DNA of 64,000 nt from Pandoraea oxalativorans (GCF_000972785.3 NZ_CP011518.2:434001-498000); one strand, 5' to 3'; shown: positions 37,931 through 47,745, counted from the stretch's first letter. Notes: generated by a model not told the origin, from the letters alone. Numbers and translations are program-made.

Positions 37931-37959
37931 AAAAAAACAGGGACCTTTCGGTCCTTGTT
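37931..37959 (-). terminator. Rho-independent terminator (minus strand)
   Basis: AACAAGGACC-GAAA-GGTCCCTGTT stem-loop followed on the minus strand by a run of seven T. It closes the decayed minus-strand region at about 38000-38560. Confidence 0.7.
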
Positions 37960-38269
37960 TCCGGTCCTGTTCCCGGTCCTGTTCCGGTGCGCGACGACTA
38001 TTCCTCATGGCACCGGTTTTCCCGCTGACTCGAATGGCGACGCGCGAGCACTTCGGTAAACCGGAAAGCACCTCCCACGCCTGCCACCCAAGAGGCCGCA
38101 CACCATCCAACAGGTGCCGGTTCCTTCAAACTTTGTCGTCCTGCTTGTCGACCTCCTTGTTGGCGTCCTGGTCGGCGTCCTCCAAGCGCTTCGAGAGCGA
38201 TCCCCACGACTGCATTCGGGCTTGTGCAAACGACGGCTATCTTGCCAGACTCCTTGACTGGCGTGCCTC

Positions 38270-38560
38270 TCAGGTCGAGTGATCCTTCGTGCGGTTGCCC
38301 TGCAGAGGGGATAGCACTTCACCGCACTTCGGGCATTGACCTGATGTCGTCCTGCGGGGCGCCGCCGATAATAACCGCATGGGCCTTGCTGCGGCCGGAC
38401 TGTCAATCCCGACGTACGCCGCGGCTTTCAGGGAGCGGACGGTGTCAGGCGGAAGTTGCGCCGTCTCGCGGGACCCGGCGGTGAGCCCGTCAGGCTGGCG
38501 GGACTCGCCTGACGGGCCTTTGCATTTTCCACAGTCCGACTCGCCCAGGCGCGGCGCCAA
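38270..38560 (-). pseudogene. Possible zinc-ribbon protein remnant
   Basis: The minus-strand frame ends in GQCPKCGEVLSPLQGN and contains an upstream CGKC, which could form one zinc ribbon. Downstream, in another frame, a short acidic coding-like stretch (LEDADQDANKEVDKQDD) ends before the terminator at 37931. I read this as a broken small gene, but evidence is thin. Confidence 0.25.
38486..38516. terminator. Perfect 10-bp inverted repeat
   Basis: CCCGTCAGGC and GCCTGACGGG separated by 11 bases and followed by CCTTTGCATTTT on the plus strand. Terminator-like, but no plus-strand gene ends just before it, so it might instead act in the leader of the gene at 38617. Confidence 0.4.
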
Positions 38561-38616
38561 GAGAATTTTTCACGTCAGAACTATCCGTTAAGATCCGGAC
38601 CAACTTGATTGGCAGC

Positions 38617-39015
38617 ATGACCGGCCTGAACACCGTCCGCACGACGGGCGAAAACAAAGGTCGGTGGCGCACCCGACTGGACCCGCTCCTGAACTGGGTC
38701 TGTAACGCTGATCGAACCGGTGCGATCGAGTTGCTCAATGAACTGAAGTCCGCGAAAAACGCCGGGGCCCAAAGCGAGGACGGTACCACCGTCCTCGGCG
38801 ACCGCGCGACGCTGGAAGCCTATCTCAAACTGAAAGGCCTGGTGACCGACAATTACCAGCCCAACCTCTGGGAGGAACTGTCCTGCGGACACCTCAAGTT
38901 CACCATCGCGGGACTCGACGAAGACGGACCGGTCAGCTTTGCGGTGCCCGCGGAGGACGTCCGGGACCTGGTGTGGGACCAGATTGCCAAAAAGGTTGAT
39001 CCGTCCAATAAGTAA
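38617..39015 (+). CDS. Effector-like protein, N-terminal half (132 aa), WEK(I/M)xxFF-like domain
   Basis: Residues 20-125 match the N-terminal domain of the products at 5021 and 55646: LDPLLNWVCNADRTGAIELL, then a helical stretch, then LKFTIAGLDED and VSFAVPAEDVRDLV strands. The ATG lacks a strong ribosome binding site; TTG 38605 is an alternative. The frame ends at a TAA (39013-39015) but stays open on the far side for another 204 codons, and the next product continues the similarity to the 309-aa protein. So this is probably the front half of a gene of about 337 codons broken by a nonsense mutation. Function unknown; effector role inferred. Confidence 0.6.
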   Translation: MTGLNTVRTTGENKGRWRTRLDPLLNWVCNADRTGAIELLNELKSAKNAGAQSEDGTTVLGDRATLEAYLKLKGLVTDNYQPNLWEELSCGHLKFTIAGLDEDGPVSFAVPAEDVRDLVWDQIAKKVDPSNK

Positions 39016-39039
39016 CTCGCCCGCCAGGCACTCGGGCGC

Positions 39040-39627
39040 TTGTTGAGCGCCGACACGTTGACACGACAGGGGCGCGCGTACGCTGACCTTCTCAAATATG
39101 CGCCGCCGTCGCGAGACAGCACCTTGACCTGGCGAATTCCGGCCAACGGAGATCCGGTCTTCCGCCTGGGCACGCTTGACATCCCGTACTGTAAGCCGAC
39201 CACCGGTGGCGCCGAGTATCTGGACCTCGATTGCGAGGACACCGCCCGCATGCTTTGCTCGATGTACTATGACGAAGCGTGTGTGGTCACCCGGTTCCCC
39301 GACTTCGCGGCGCAAGGCTCCCGTCATCCGACCACCGATGCGATCATCGCGGCACAAATTAGTTTTCTGCAGCAGGCCCCCCGGCTCGTCGACGCGCCCA
39401 AGCTCCTCAGGCTGCACGAACATGGCAACGGCACGGGCGACTACGAGTTGCGCCTGAGTCGCGCGGTCGAGCCGATCGCCGCCGGGTTACATGGCGGCAT
39501 TGGCGACTGGGAGTTGTTCGCAATACGTTGCGGGGGGAACGCGGCGACGCTGATGGACTGCATTAAGAAGCTCGACGAGCTCGCTCAGAAACCCCCGCCG
39601 CCCATTGCCCCCTCGAGGTTCGCTTAG
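39040..39627 (+). CDS. Effector-like protein, C-terminal half (about 195 aa)
   Basis: Same frame as the gene ending at 39015, with no stop between. The helix ARMLCSMYYDEACVV and the following TTDAIIAAQISFLQQAP stretch resemble AEMLHTLGRYETFCAL and VEDGVQHLSETG of the 309-aa protein at 5021. The last strand-rich part (YELRLSRAVEPIAAGL, ELFAIRCGG) matches its C-terminus in position. The TTG at 39040 has no convincing ribosome binding site, so independent translation is doubtful. Either a pseudogene half or, less likely, a readthrough product. Confidence 0.5.
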   Translation: MLSADTLTRQGRAYADLLKYAPPSRDSTLTWRIPANGDPVFRLGTLDIPYCKPTTGGAEYLDLDCEDTARMLCSMYYDEACVVTRFPDFAAQGSRHPTTDAIIAAQISFLQQAPRLVDAPKLLRLHEHGNGTGDYELRLSRAVEPIAAGLHGGIGDWELFAIRCGGNAATLMDCIKKLDELAQKPPPPIAPSRFA

Positions 39628-39648
39628 ACCGGGGGTGAGCTTGCCCCG

Positions 39649-39723
39649 TTCTCACGTACAACCACTCACGCCGCGATGCGCGGGGCGGCACGAAGACCGG
39701 GCGACGCCGGGTGTACGTGAGAA
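39649..39723. repeat. 12-bp perfect inverted repeat, 51-bp spacer
   Basis: TTCTCACGTACA at 39649-39660 and TGTACGTGAGAA at 39712-39723. It could be a large hairpin or the ends of a very small non-autonomous element. Confidence 0.6.
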
Positions 39724-39779
39724 ATGACCGACCCGGCGGCTCGCCCGAGAAGCGCCGGCGGTAGGGTTTGCCTACTCAC

Positions 39780-40480
39780 CGGAGCGGCGTGGCGAACTCC
39801 CGCAACGCCATCCGGCGAACGTTAGCGGCGTACTTTAGCGGCGTGCCGCAGGCCGACGCGTTTGCCGGTTACGCACGCTCCACCCCGATGGCCACCTTCG
39901 CAAAGCGGCGTGTAGGGCGCGCGCAGAACACAAGGTCTACGCAAGATCCACGACTTGCACGCGGTACGCCCGAACGCGGCGACTGAAGAAGCGCTCCGCC
40001 AAATGGGCGAGCTCTTTCAGACAGAAGCGCACATCCGGGGTAAGCCGCCGGATGAACGACGGCGGCAGCGCCAAGCTCGAGCGGCGCCACGGCTTGAGGC
40101 GCTGCGGCAAGGGTACGCGTCGGTACTGCCCACGCGCTGCGCCAAGGCCGACACGACCCACGCGATTCAGTCCTCGCCGAACCACCGGCCCGCGCTCGCC
40201 TATTACTGCGAGGAGGGGCGGGCGGAGATCGATAATCCGATCGCTGAGCGTGCGCTACGCGGTGTGGCGATCCGCCGCCGCAATTCTCTGTTTGCCGGCG
40301 CCGACCCGGGCGGTGAGCGCGCCGCGGCCATATACCGCCTGAACGGCACCAACCCCGCAGCGGACCTCGCCTACGTGCTTGGGCGCATTGCCAATCACAC
40401 GGCCAATCGCATCGACGGGATGAGGCCCCGGAATGTGGCTCGGTCCCTGCCCGACACCGCAAAAATCGCCCCCGTCCGAC
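39780..40480 (+). pseudogene. IS66-family TnpC C-terminal remnant
   Basis: EEALRQMGELFQTEAHIRGK, PPDERRRQRQARA, then EIDNPIAERALRGVAI, NSLFAGADPGGERAAAIY and YVLGRIANHTANRIDGM are diagnostic of the TnpC C-terminus. The upstream part is frameshifted. Confidence 0.85.
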
Positions 40481-40531
40481 AACCGGCGATCACCGCCGCG
40501 TCAACGACCGGCACGACGGTACCGTTCGAGC

Positions 40532-40610
40532 GCTCACTTTTGTCGGGCCGGCGAACGGAGTTCCACCACCGGGGCCGTGATTCTCCAGACGCCAGTGGGA
40601 CGAAAACGTC
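40532..40610 (+). mobile_element. IS3-family terminal fragment
   Basis: About 75 bp resemble, in inverse orientation, the element end at 32113-32190 (GGGCCGGCGAA, then TCTCCAGACGC). No coding capacity. Confidence 0.5.
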
Positions 40611-40659
40611 ACGCCCCCTTTTGCCCTTGCCCCGCCCCTTAACACCCAGCCCGCATTGA

Positions 40660-41290
40660 ACCCGCCAATGCCATGGGGGCGTGCGAGCGCCTTCCCGCCG
40701 CCCGCGTTTGGCCGGCTGTTCGCTTTTCGGCGACGCCAACCGCCCGACAGAGCGATCGCCTCGGCGCCAGGGCCAACGGAGGCGCCCCCGATTCAAGAGC
40801 GGGCCCGGCGTCCCTTGCATGTGAGCGCGGCGCGCCGCCGGCATGCGCTCGGGCAATGTCGTATGCCGGTTCCGGCGTCGGCCGCGGGCGCGCGCGGCAA
40901 CACGCTTGCCACGGTGCACGACCTCGCCGCTGTAACGTGCTATGCGGGCGTAGACCTTAGGCGGGCCTAGACCCTAGGCGGGCGTAACTCTCTCGGCGCA
41001 CGAGCTTGTGCGCGACGCCGGAATAGCGGTGATCGACTTCGACGTGTGAGTCGACGATCACGCGGCACGTTACGAAAGTCGCGCGCTCGTATCGGCGCGC
41101 CGGTAACGGGCGCGGCGCCGGCCGGTCGAGTCGCTCGAACCCTTCGCGGCGGTTGCCGTCGGGCTTCTTGAATGGCCGTTGGGCCGGATGTCATAGCCCG
41201 GACTCACGCCGACCGTCGTCGGTTTCTCCCGGGGCGCAGCGTTGTGCGTCGGATCCAGTGACGGCAACGTTGCGCTCCCTGAACCGCAAG
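40660..41290. other. Decayed stretch
   Basis: No supportable gene. It contains a 20-bp piece near 41210 shared in reverse complement with 8845-8870. Confidence 0.4.
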
Positions 41291-41300
41291 GCGTCCGGCA

Positions 41301-42350
41301 TGACTCACGATCGGAAAGTCATTTGTGCCAACGTCGGCATTCTCGCGCCGGCCCGCCGGCTCGGGAATGTCAGTCAAGCCTGGCGCGTGACGGGCTGTTC
41401 ACGCCACAGTTTTTACCGGTTCAAAGCGCTGTACGAGACGGGCGGCGAAGCCGCCCCGCAGGCAATCTCTCGGCGGCGCCCGCCGCCCAAGCATCGCGTG
41501 GAGCCGCGGGTCGGAGCCGCAGTGGTCGCGCCGGCCCCGGCGTTGCCCGCCTGCGGCCCGATTCGCTTCGCCCATCAGGTGCTCAAGCGTCATGCGTTGC
41601 GCGTCTCGCCTCAGGGCGTGCGCGGCATCCGGCGACCCCACGACTTCACGACCTCACGACTTCACGACCATGAACCAACGCCTGACGGCGTGGGAGGCCC
41701 AATCCCCGCGGCAAGGGCCGGTGCTCGCCCCGACTCGCCTCGCCTCACCTCGCACGCGCGGGCCAAGCGTGAGAAAACAACGCACGGCGCATGCGAGTCA
41801 GCGTGTCGCCGCGACCGCGGCGCTCGGGACACCTTCTGCGTCGGCACGCGCCAAGGGGTGGGCCGGGTCTGACGGCAGACGTTCGTCGAGACCGACGCGC
41901 AGGTCGCGTTCGCCAAGCGCTCCGATCGCAAGCCGCCACGGCCGGCCGCTGATGCGTATGCTCACCGATCGTGGCACCGACTGTTACAGTCACCCCGGCC
42001 TCACACGTAAGAGCGGCGGCCGGCGGTGAAAAACATCGACCCCACCCGCACTCGTGCCCGGTCGCCCGGAGCAACGGCGTCGTCGAGCGGTTGCACCAGA
42101 CGGTGCGCGACGCGTGCTCTCGCAGCGCCTTTCGCAAGCAAATCTACGCCGGACACGACGGCGCCGCCGCACTGCGGTGCCGACCTCGACCACCGGGTTG
42201 ACGCGTTTGCCGAGTCCCCGAGTCCAACACGCGGCGCGAGCATCAAGGTCGACGGTGCTTATGGCAAGACGCCCATGCAGACGGTCCTCGACGCTGTCTC
42301 GCGCGCCCGGCGCAAACGCATTGCTCATTCAGTCGCCGTCGCCGCCTAAG
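41301..42350 (+). pseudogene. IS481-family transposase remnant
   Basis: The start is preserved (MTHDRKVICANVGILAPARR, then GCSRHSFYRFKALYETGGEA, IRFAHQVLKRHALRVSPQGV). The catalytic part is scattered over frames (CRRDRGARDTFCVGT, MRMLTDRGTD, KNIDPTRTRARSP) and the end YGKTPMQTVLDAV is recognisable. At least three frameshifts; inactive. Confidence 0.8.
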
Positions 42351-42481
42351 CCCTGCGAGCCCGCCGAGCCCTCCGATCCCCTATGTCCTCCGAGCCCCTG
42401 TGCGGTCACGTCCAAGCCCATCCCCCTGAGGACATCCGCCCGGCCGCCGCCGGGCAGGACTTCCCCTTTTTCCGGCCGACC

Positions 42482-44107
42482 TCACTCAGGCGTTTTCACG
42501 GCGACGAATTTCTTTAGCGTGGCGTCAAGCCACTCGCGGTCGGAGATCGGCCGGACAAGCAGGTCGGGCGAGCTTAGCAGCCGCTTCGCCATCTCCGCCC
42601 CCTGAGTCAAATTCGCGAGCGTGTCCACCTCGGCGGCATTTTTAAGGGCTTGTTCGGCCTGCGGGCGCCGACCTGCCATGAAGTGCGCTTTTACGATCCC
42701 CCAGAACGCGGTTGAGGACTGCAGATACGCGGATTGCGCTTCCTCGCTCAGACCCGAGAGGTCGAAAGCTTTGCCGGCATTCAGAAGGGCGAGGGCTTCA
42801 TGATCGCCCGTCGCGTCCTTGAGGGATTGCGCATACGCCAAGAAAGCATGTGCCGCTTGCCCATAGGCGTGTTTGGACGGCCCGGACAGACCCGCGAGCG
42901 CGTAAGTTTTTCCGGCGTCCATGAAGGCTTGCGAGGCCCAATGGTGTCGCCCCGCCCGCCCCCCCTTTAAGTGCCAATTTGCGAACGCCTCGAAGGTTTT
43001 TGCGGCATCCCGATAGGCCTCTTCGGCACCGGGCAACCCCTCGCGCTCGAGCGCTTTTGCGGATTCCCAAAACCCTTGTGCGGCCAGATCCAGCCGGTCC
43101 TCACACTTCAACCACTGCTCGGCGGACGCGCGAAAGGCTTGTGCGGCTTTCATCGTGACCTCTAAGGCCTGCGTGTCCTTACCGATGCGCTTCAAAGCTT
43201 GCACGACGCGCAAATAGTCTTCGCCGGCTTCCCAGTGACGACCCCTTTGCATCTTCACGTCTGCCATCACCCGACGGGCTTCCGCAGCCCACAAGTAGGC
43301 GTCTTGGGCGAGTTGGAGCTCGCCTGACGACTCGTGAATTGCGGCAGCGCGCAGACCGGCCTCTTCGACGGTTTTATAGACCTTTAAGATGCCCTCGGGG
43401 GCTTTATCCGTTGGGCCCACGTTGACTGCCGCGTACAACCAGAAGGCCTTTACCGCCTCCTGGTAGGCCTTGAGCGCCGCATCGCGCTGCCCCGTGCCCT
43501 CACAGGCTTGGGCGATCTTCAGGTAGAGGGATGCCGCCTGGTCGAGTTTTCCCCACCGCGCGATGATTCCCGCGGCCTGCAGAGCGGCCTCTGCGCTCTG
43601 CGCGTGCATACCGGCGAGCGTATAGAGTGCCGCGGCCGCCTGCAAATCCTTGACGGCCCGCGCATAGTTTGACAGATGGACGGTGTCGTCCACTTGGTTG
43701 AGGTGCGTCCGGGCAGCCAAACAATACCTCTGCTTAAGCGAGAATAATTCTGAAAACTCGCTGTCTCCCGCCCCACCGCCAATGCTTTGCAGCAGCGCCT
43801 CTTTCCCGTTAGGCGAGAGATGTTTCGCCACCGTCTGTTCTGCCGCTTCGAGCTCCATCATGGGCTCTGCCTGACTCGCTCCCACCGCATCACCGTTTCG
43901 GTAAGCGCTCAGGGCGTCCACGGCGGCGCAAATGTCGGCGTCATCGCCATCGAGGAACAGGGCGCAGAAGCGCTTCACCGCCTCCTCTTGTCCGAGTGCC
44001 GCCGTATTCGAGACGCCAGGATTGTGGAGCACGGTATTTGCGCTATTGGCACCGTCCAACGCGTATAGGTTGAAGCCTTGAGTGAATGAAGTACCCGTGG
44101 TTTTCAT
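42482..44107 (-). CDS. SNAP-like helical-repeat protein (541 aa)
   Basis: Fourth intact SNAP-like family member. The family hallmark SEFSELFSLKQRYCLAAR sits near residue 130. It is followed by about 370 residues of SNAP-style hairpins (AAALYTLAGMHAQSAEAALQ, AAGFWESAKALEREGLPGAE-type units, YGQAAHAFLAYAQSLKDATG) and an 80-residue C-terminal tail. The N-terminal 60 residues are Asn/Ser/Thr-rich (TGTSFTQGFNLYALDGANSA) and look unstructured, as expected of a type III secretion signal, though this is not diagnostic. The ATG at 44107 follows TTAAGGG. No palindrome upstream; an IS3 fragment lies there instead. No membrane segments. Confidence 0.75.
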   Translation of the reverse strand: MKTTGTSFTQGFNLYALDGANSANTVLHNPGVSNTAALGQEEAVKRFCALFLDGDDADICAAVDALSAYRNGDAVGASQAEPMMELEAAEQTVAKHLSPNGKEALLQSIGGGAGDSEFSELFSLKQRYCLAARTHLNQVDDTVHLSNYARAVKDLQAAAALYTLAGMHAQSAEAALQAAGIIARWGKLDQAASLYLKIAQACEGTGQRDAALKAYQEAVKAFWLYAAVNVGPTDKAPEGILKVYKTVEEAGLRAAAIHESSGELQLAQDAYLWAAEARRVMADVKMQRGRHWEAGEDYLRVVQALKRIGKDTQALEVTMKAAQAFRASAEQWLKCEDRLDLAAQGFWESAKALEREGLPGAEEAYRDAAKTFEAFANWHLKGGRAGRHHWASQAFMDAGKTYALAGLSGPSKHAYGQAAHAFLAYAQSLKDATGDHEALALLNAGKAFDLSGLSEEAQSAYLQSSTAFWGIVKAHFMAGRRPQAEQALKNAAEVDTLANLTQGAEMAKRLLSSPDLLVRPISDREWLDATLKKFVAVKTPE

Positions 44108-44249
44108 CAGTGAACCCTTAAAGTAAGCGCGAATGACGTTGATTTGTACCCGGTTCAGCCGCCGGCCACATTCATATTTCGTCAAAAAACCCGGAAGAAT
44201 GAGAAATTCTCGCTTCCGACTCCGCTGCTCTGACCTGTGGGATGGCCAT

Positions 44250-44760
44250 AGCCCGCCCATGGCGTTGTCTTGTGCCGCCGCACTTCTCCGTGGGGCCGAC
44301 GGGTTGCTTTTCCCCCAAGGACGACCCGGGGGGACGCGGCTTTTTTTCGGACTGTTTTACGCTGTTGTACCGAGGTTTGCCGCAAGCAATGCGTACCGAT
44401 AACGACAAGGAATTTTGCGCTCGTGCAATGCTGTGCCGGGCTGAGCCGGGCGCGGCGTCAACCTGGTCCTGACCGGCCGGGAACCCAAACAGAATGCCTG
44501 CACCGAATCGTTCAACGGGCGCCTTCGTGATGAACGCCTGAACCCACCCGGGTTCACCCGCCTGCATCGTGCCAAGGTGGTCATCGAGGCTTGGCGACGG
44601 AAATACCACGAGGCGCGACCGAAGAAATCACTTGGCGGATTAACGCCGGCCACTTACGCGCAAAACCGGCGGAAAACCGGCAGAAATGCAATGACCTTAA
44701 CCCGCGGACTCCAAAGCCGGGGCGAGTGGAAAAGGGGATACTGAAAACGGGGAGACGGCG
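44250..44760 (+). pseudogene. IS3-family (IS407-like) transposase orfB fragment
   Basis: MRTDNDKEFCARAM, then EPKQNACTESFNGRLRDERL and VVIEAWRRKYHEARPKKSLG and GLTPATYAQN are the C-terminal catalytic blocks of IS407-group OrfB, spread over frames. Inactive. Confidence 0.8.
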
Positions 44761-45340
44761 GGCGCCGCCCGAACCCTGGTGCACACGCCCGGTGAACACC
44801 ACCGCCTCGCGCCTCAGGCATCCCGGGCGCTTACAGGCGTTGACTGGCGGGATTTGCCGGTTCTGAGCGGGCTTGAATGGGTGCATTTGCCCGGTCTGTC
44901 GGCGGCGCCATGCCGACACCCACTGTCAGGCGTGATTTTACAGACCTGCCCGGGTGAGCCACGCGGCAGACGGCGCCGCTGCGCGCCACTGCCGAGCCGC
45001 CGCTCACACGTCGGCGTGACGGCGAAGGCCAACGGCTACCGATCGCCGCGGCCCTGCACCCGGCCGCCCCGTTTGTCGCCTTCGCCGCGCCCGTCAAGGA
45101 AGACCGTCCCGTGCAAGCCATTGCCGCTGACGCCGGCGTGTCCGCGCCGGTCGTGCAGCCGCGCTTGCCCCCGGATCCTCGACGAGCTCGACGAGGACTT
45201 CGCCGGCACGCACCCCGACGAATCCGACGGTGGCTCGCGTCACCGCGCAGGCGGGAAAGCGCACCGCCCCGTGGCGCACGCGAGGCACGCGCTGCGACAG
45301 GCTCCCTTGCCTTCCACGCAGGTTAACGGCGAGTAACGAA
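44761..45340. other. Decayed stretch
   Basis: No gene I can support. One frame near 45060-45140 reads PFVAFAAPVKEDRPVQAIAA but has no recognisable continuation. Confidence 0.35.
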
Positions 45341-45380
45341 GGTTCATGCCGGTTCATGCCGGTTCATGCCGGTTCATGCC
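45341..45380. repeat. 10-bp tandem repeat GGTTCATGCC, four copies
   Basis: Four exact copies upstream of the gene at 45504. The first seven bases equal the ISL3 terminal sequence GGTTCAT, probably by chance. Confidence 0.85.
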
Positions 45381-45503
45381 GGTGCGCCGCTCGGCGGGGT
45401 TGCCGATGTCGAATTCGACAGGTTCGCGCTGAATCTAGAAAGTCCCGCGCCGGCGGTTTAGGTAAAAGTCAGTGAGTGTCGGTGACTTTAACCGTAAAAG
45501 AGA

Positions 45504-47141
45504 ATGCCCTTTTTCATCCCTCGGCCGCCGGCCAACCACCGGCGCACCCCGCTTCCGCAGACCGACCGGATTTGCGTGTTCCGCGACATCCTGAACGCTC
45601 CCCTGACGTTGGGCGCGATCGAGGACCTCCCGGCGGTCTGTGTGTGTCTGGCCGATCGCTTTCTCGGCACCGACGCGTGCGCAGCCGAGTGCTTGACGAT
45701 TTCCATCGCCGGTGAAGCGCCTGACGGCCCCCTGGACTTCACGGACATTGCGAACGACGCGTCGCTGGCGCACGAGGCGGGCGGAAAGGCGGTGCTCAAG
45801 CGTATCGCCGAGCACATCGTGCCGCCGCTGCTGCTCGGTTGCCTTGACACGGAAATCGCCTACGCGGCAGCGCTTCAGATTGCGACGCAATTGGGCGACG
45901 CCGAGTTCGCGGCGCTGGGGCCGAGTGCCGTGCGGCGCGCGGTGGACGATCGCCTGACGGGTGGGCCGCTCGGCACCACGCACATCGCCCTTGAGGGCGA
46001 CGGCACAGTGCTCGTGCATCAGCGCTCGCAATGGGCCGCCTATGTGGACGGGCAAGGACAAACCGTCGCCTCCGAGCACGCGGGCACACCGGTGCTCGAA
46101 GTCGGTTGGCTCGCCGCTTTCCGGGTGGTCCCCCTCGTGAGCGATTCGCCCCGGGCGAATGCCAACGCAACAAAGCGGTTCGCCTTGCACGGCCACATGC
46201 GGCACTGTTATCTGGACACGCTTGACGCGGGTCTGAAAACAATGCTCACGCGCTACCCGTCGAGCCTTGACGATGACATCGCCCACCGGCTGGCGAGCGT
46301 CTTCGAGAAGGCGCGGATTCGCCTCGAGCCGCGCACGCACGACGTCCGCCGCTCGCGAACGCCCTTACCGATTCCGCATGACACCGCGCGACGAATGGCG
46401 GCGAGCGCGACGAGCGCAACGGGCACGTGCGCCCGCCCTCGCGCGGTGCAGATTACGACCCCCTCACAAGCGTCGGGCGTCAGGGGCGTGGGCGTCCCCG
46501 CGCTCATCCACGAACAATTGGCCGTTTCCGACTTTTGTGATCTTTGCGTGACGAGGGTTCGCCAATTGATTTTAAAATCAGCGACAGAAGAAGACTTCGA
46601 TTCAGGGGGCATGCAGCATCAAATGGCGACGCCGCGGTTTCGATTTTATAACGAGGCCATCGTTGCCTATCGGAAGGACATTCCCGAATCGCTCCCGCCG
46701 CCGAGAAAATACCTGGCTTTCGTGTTGGCGGCCTTGAAATATTCGACGGGCAACTGCGTGGAGATGGCATTGACGGCCGCCGCGTTTGCGCAGTTAAAGA
46801 CGCAGGATTTTTTTTCGATGCGAGGCCATCATTCTGACGGCGTGAAAGCGGAAATTTATGGCCCCGCGTTTTATGACCCGCAGCTCGGCGGCAGCGCGGA
46901 TCATTTCTTTTGCGTGTTAAATCTGGTGGTGAACGGGCACCCCTATAAGATGGCGGTCGATCCGTGGATGTGGAATTCCATGCCATGTGACGCCTATCTC
47001 AGGGCGTTGAAAGACCATCCGATGCCACCCATTACCCAACCGGACACGCTATTTGTGACGGAGAAAGACATGACTGATGCGATAAATCATCCGGATTTCA
47101 CCGAGCCGGTCCGCAGCGTTTTCAACCGCTACGCGATTTGA
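45504..47141 (+). CDS. Effector-like protein: shared N-domain plus Cys-His-Asp (protease/transglutaminase-like) domain (545 aa)
   Basis: Residues about 38-175 match the N-terminal domain of the giant proteins (EDLPAVCVCLADRF, then AVLKRIAEHIVPPLL, ending in a GTVLVH strand). Residues 410-490 hold STGNCVEMALTAAAFAQ (Cys418), GGSADHFFCVLN (His467) and MAVDPWMWN (Asp486). That is the order and spacing of a papain/transglutaminase-fold catalytic triad as in several bacterial effectors and toxins with GNC-E, DH-F-V and VDPW signatures. Family naming is from memory, so the activity is a hypothesis. GC falls in the C-terminal part, consistent with a domain acquired separately. The ATG follows AAAAGAGA. 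No signal peptide or membrane helix. Confidence 0.75.
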   Translation: MPFFIPRPPANHRRTPLPQTDRICVFRDILNAPLTLGAIEDLPAVCVCLADRFLGTDACAAECLTISIAGEAPDGPLDFTDIANDASLAHEAGGKAVLKRIAEHIVPPLLLGCLDTEIAYAAALQIATQLGDAEFAALGPSAVRRAVDDRLTGGPLGTTHIALEGDGTVLVHQRSQWAAYVDGQGQTVASEHAGTPVLEVGWLAAFRVVPLVSDSPRANANATKRFALHGHMRHCYLDTLDAGLKTMLTRYPSSLDDDIAHRLASVFEKARIRLEPRTHDVRRSRTPLPIPHDTARRMAASATSATGTCARPRAVQITTPSQASGVRGVGVPALIHEQLAVSDFCDLCVTRVRQLILKSATEEDFDSGGMQHQMATPRFRFYNEAIVAYRKDIPESLPPPRKYLAFVLAALKYSTGNCVEMALTAAAFAQLKTQDFFSMRGHHSDGVKAEIYGPAFYDPQLGGSADHFFCVLNLVVNGHPYKMAVDPWMWNSMPCDAYLRALKDHPMPPITQPDTLFVTEKDMTDAINHPDFTEPVRSVFNRYAI

Positions 47142-47640
47142 GGCGAGCACGCCTTGCGTTGGCGCTCACGGGCTCGCGACCCCATGTACACGCCGCGCCT
47201 GCCCGGGCCGTCATCGGGCGCGCGGGGTGGGTGAAGCGGCACTGTCCGCCCCCATTGACACGGCCGCGCGCGTGCGTTTCTCACATTTCCCTTGCCCGGC
47301 CCGCGTGCCGGCGCTCGATGCCTCACACATAAGTCAGCACTCGCCAAGGGGTGGGCGCGGATGTGGCGTCAGCAGGAGCGTCGTCCCTGTCGAGCCCCCA
47401 TGCCTTAAACGCTTGCCGGCCACGCCCCGACGAATCCGCCGACCGCCCTCGCGGCGAGCGCGACGACCACGAGCAGTCGCACGAACCGCCGCACCGCGCC
47501 ATGATTGGGTTGGTTGCCGATCTGCGATGCCGGTGAACTTCAGCGCGCTTCTCGCCGGTCGTATCGGTGTTTAACGTGAAACGTCCGCGCTTAATTTCGG
47601 AAGGGGGCCGCGGACAAAAAATCGGGCGACCCGGCGGTGG
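47142..47640. other. Intergenic region
   Basis: No gene. Part of it (47523-47575) resembles 37650-37710. Confidence 0.4.
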
Positions 47641-47643
47641 TTC

Positions 47644-47745
47644 ATGTACACATACGAAGCGCGCATGCGCGCCGTCAGGCGCTGCATCAAACCAGGAAAG
47701 CGCGTTGCCGCGACCCTTCGGCAACTCGGTCAGTCCTATTTATCG
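47644..47745 (+). pseudogene. IS3-family orfA N-terminal fragment
   Basis: MYTYEARMRAVRRCIKPGKR followed by AATLRQLGQ matches IS150-like OrfA starts. It breaks off after 33 residues at the shared block beginning 47737. Confidence 0.65.

Noticed and set aside
39013..39015. Programmed stop-codon readthrough
   Set aside because: No supporting context such as a conserved hairpin was evident; a nonsense mutation in a decaying region is simpler.
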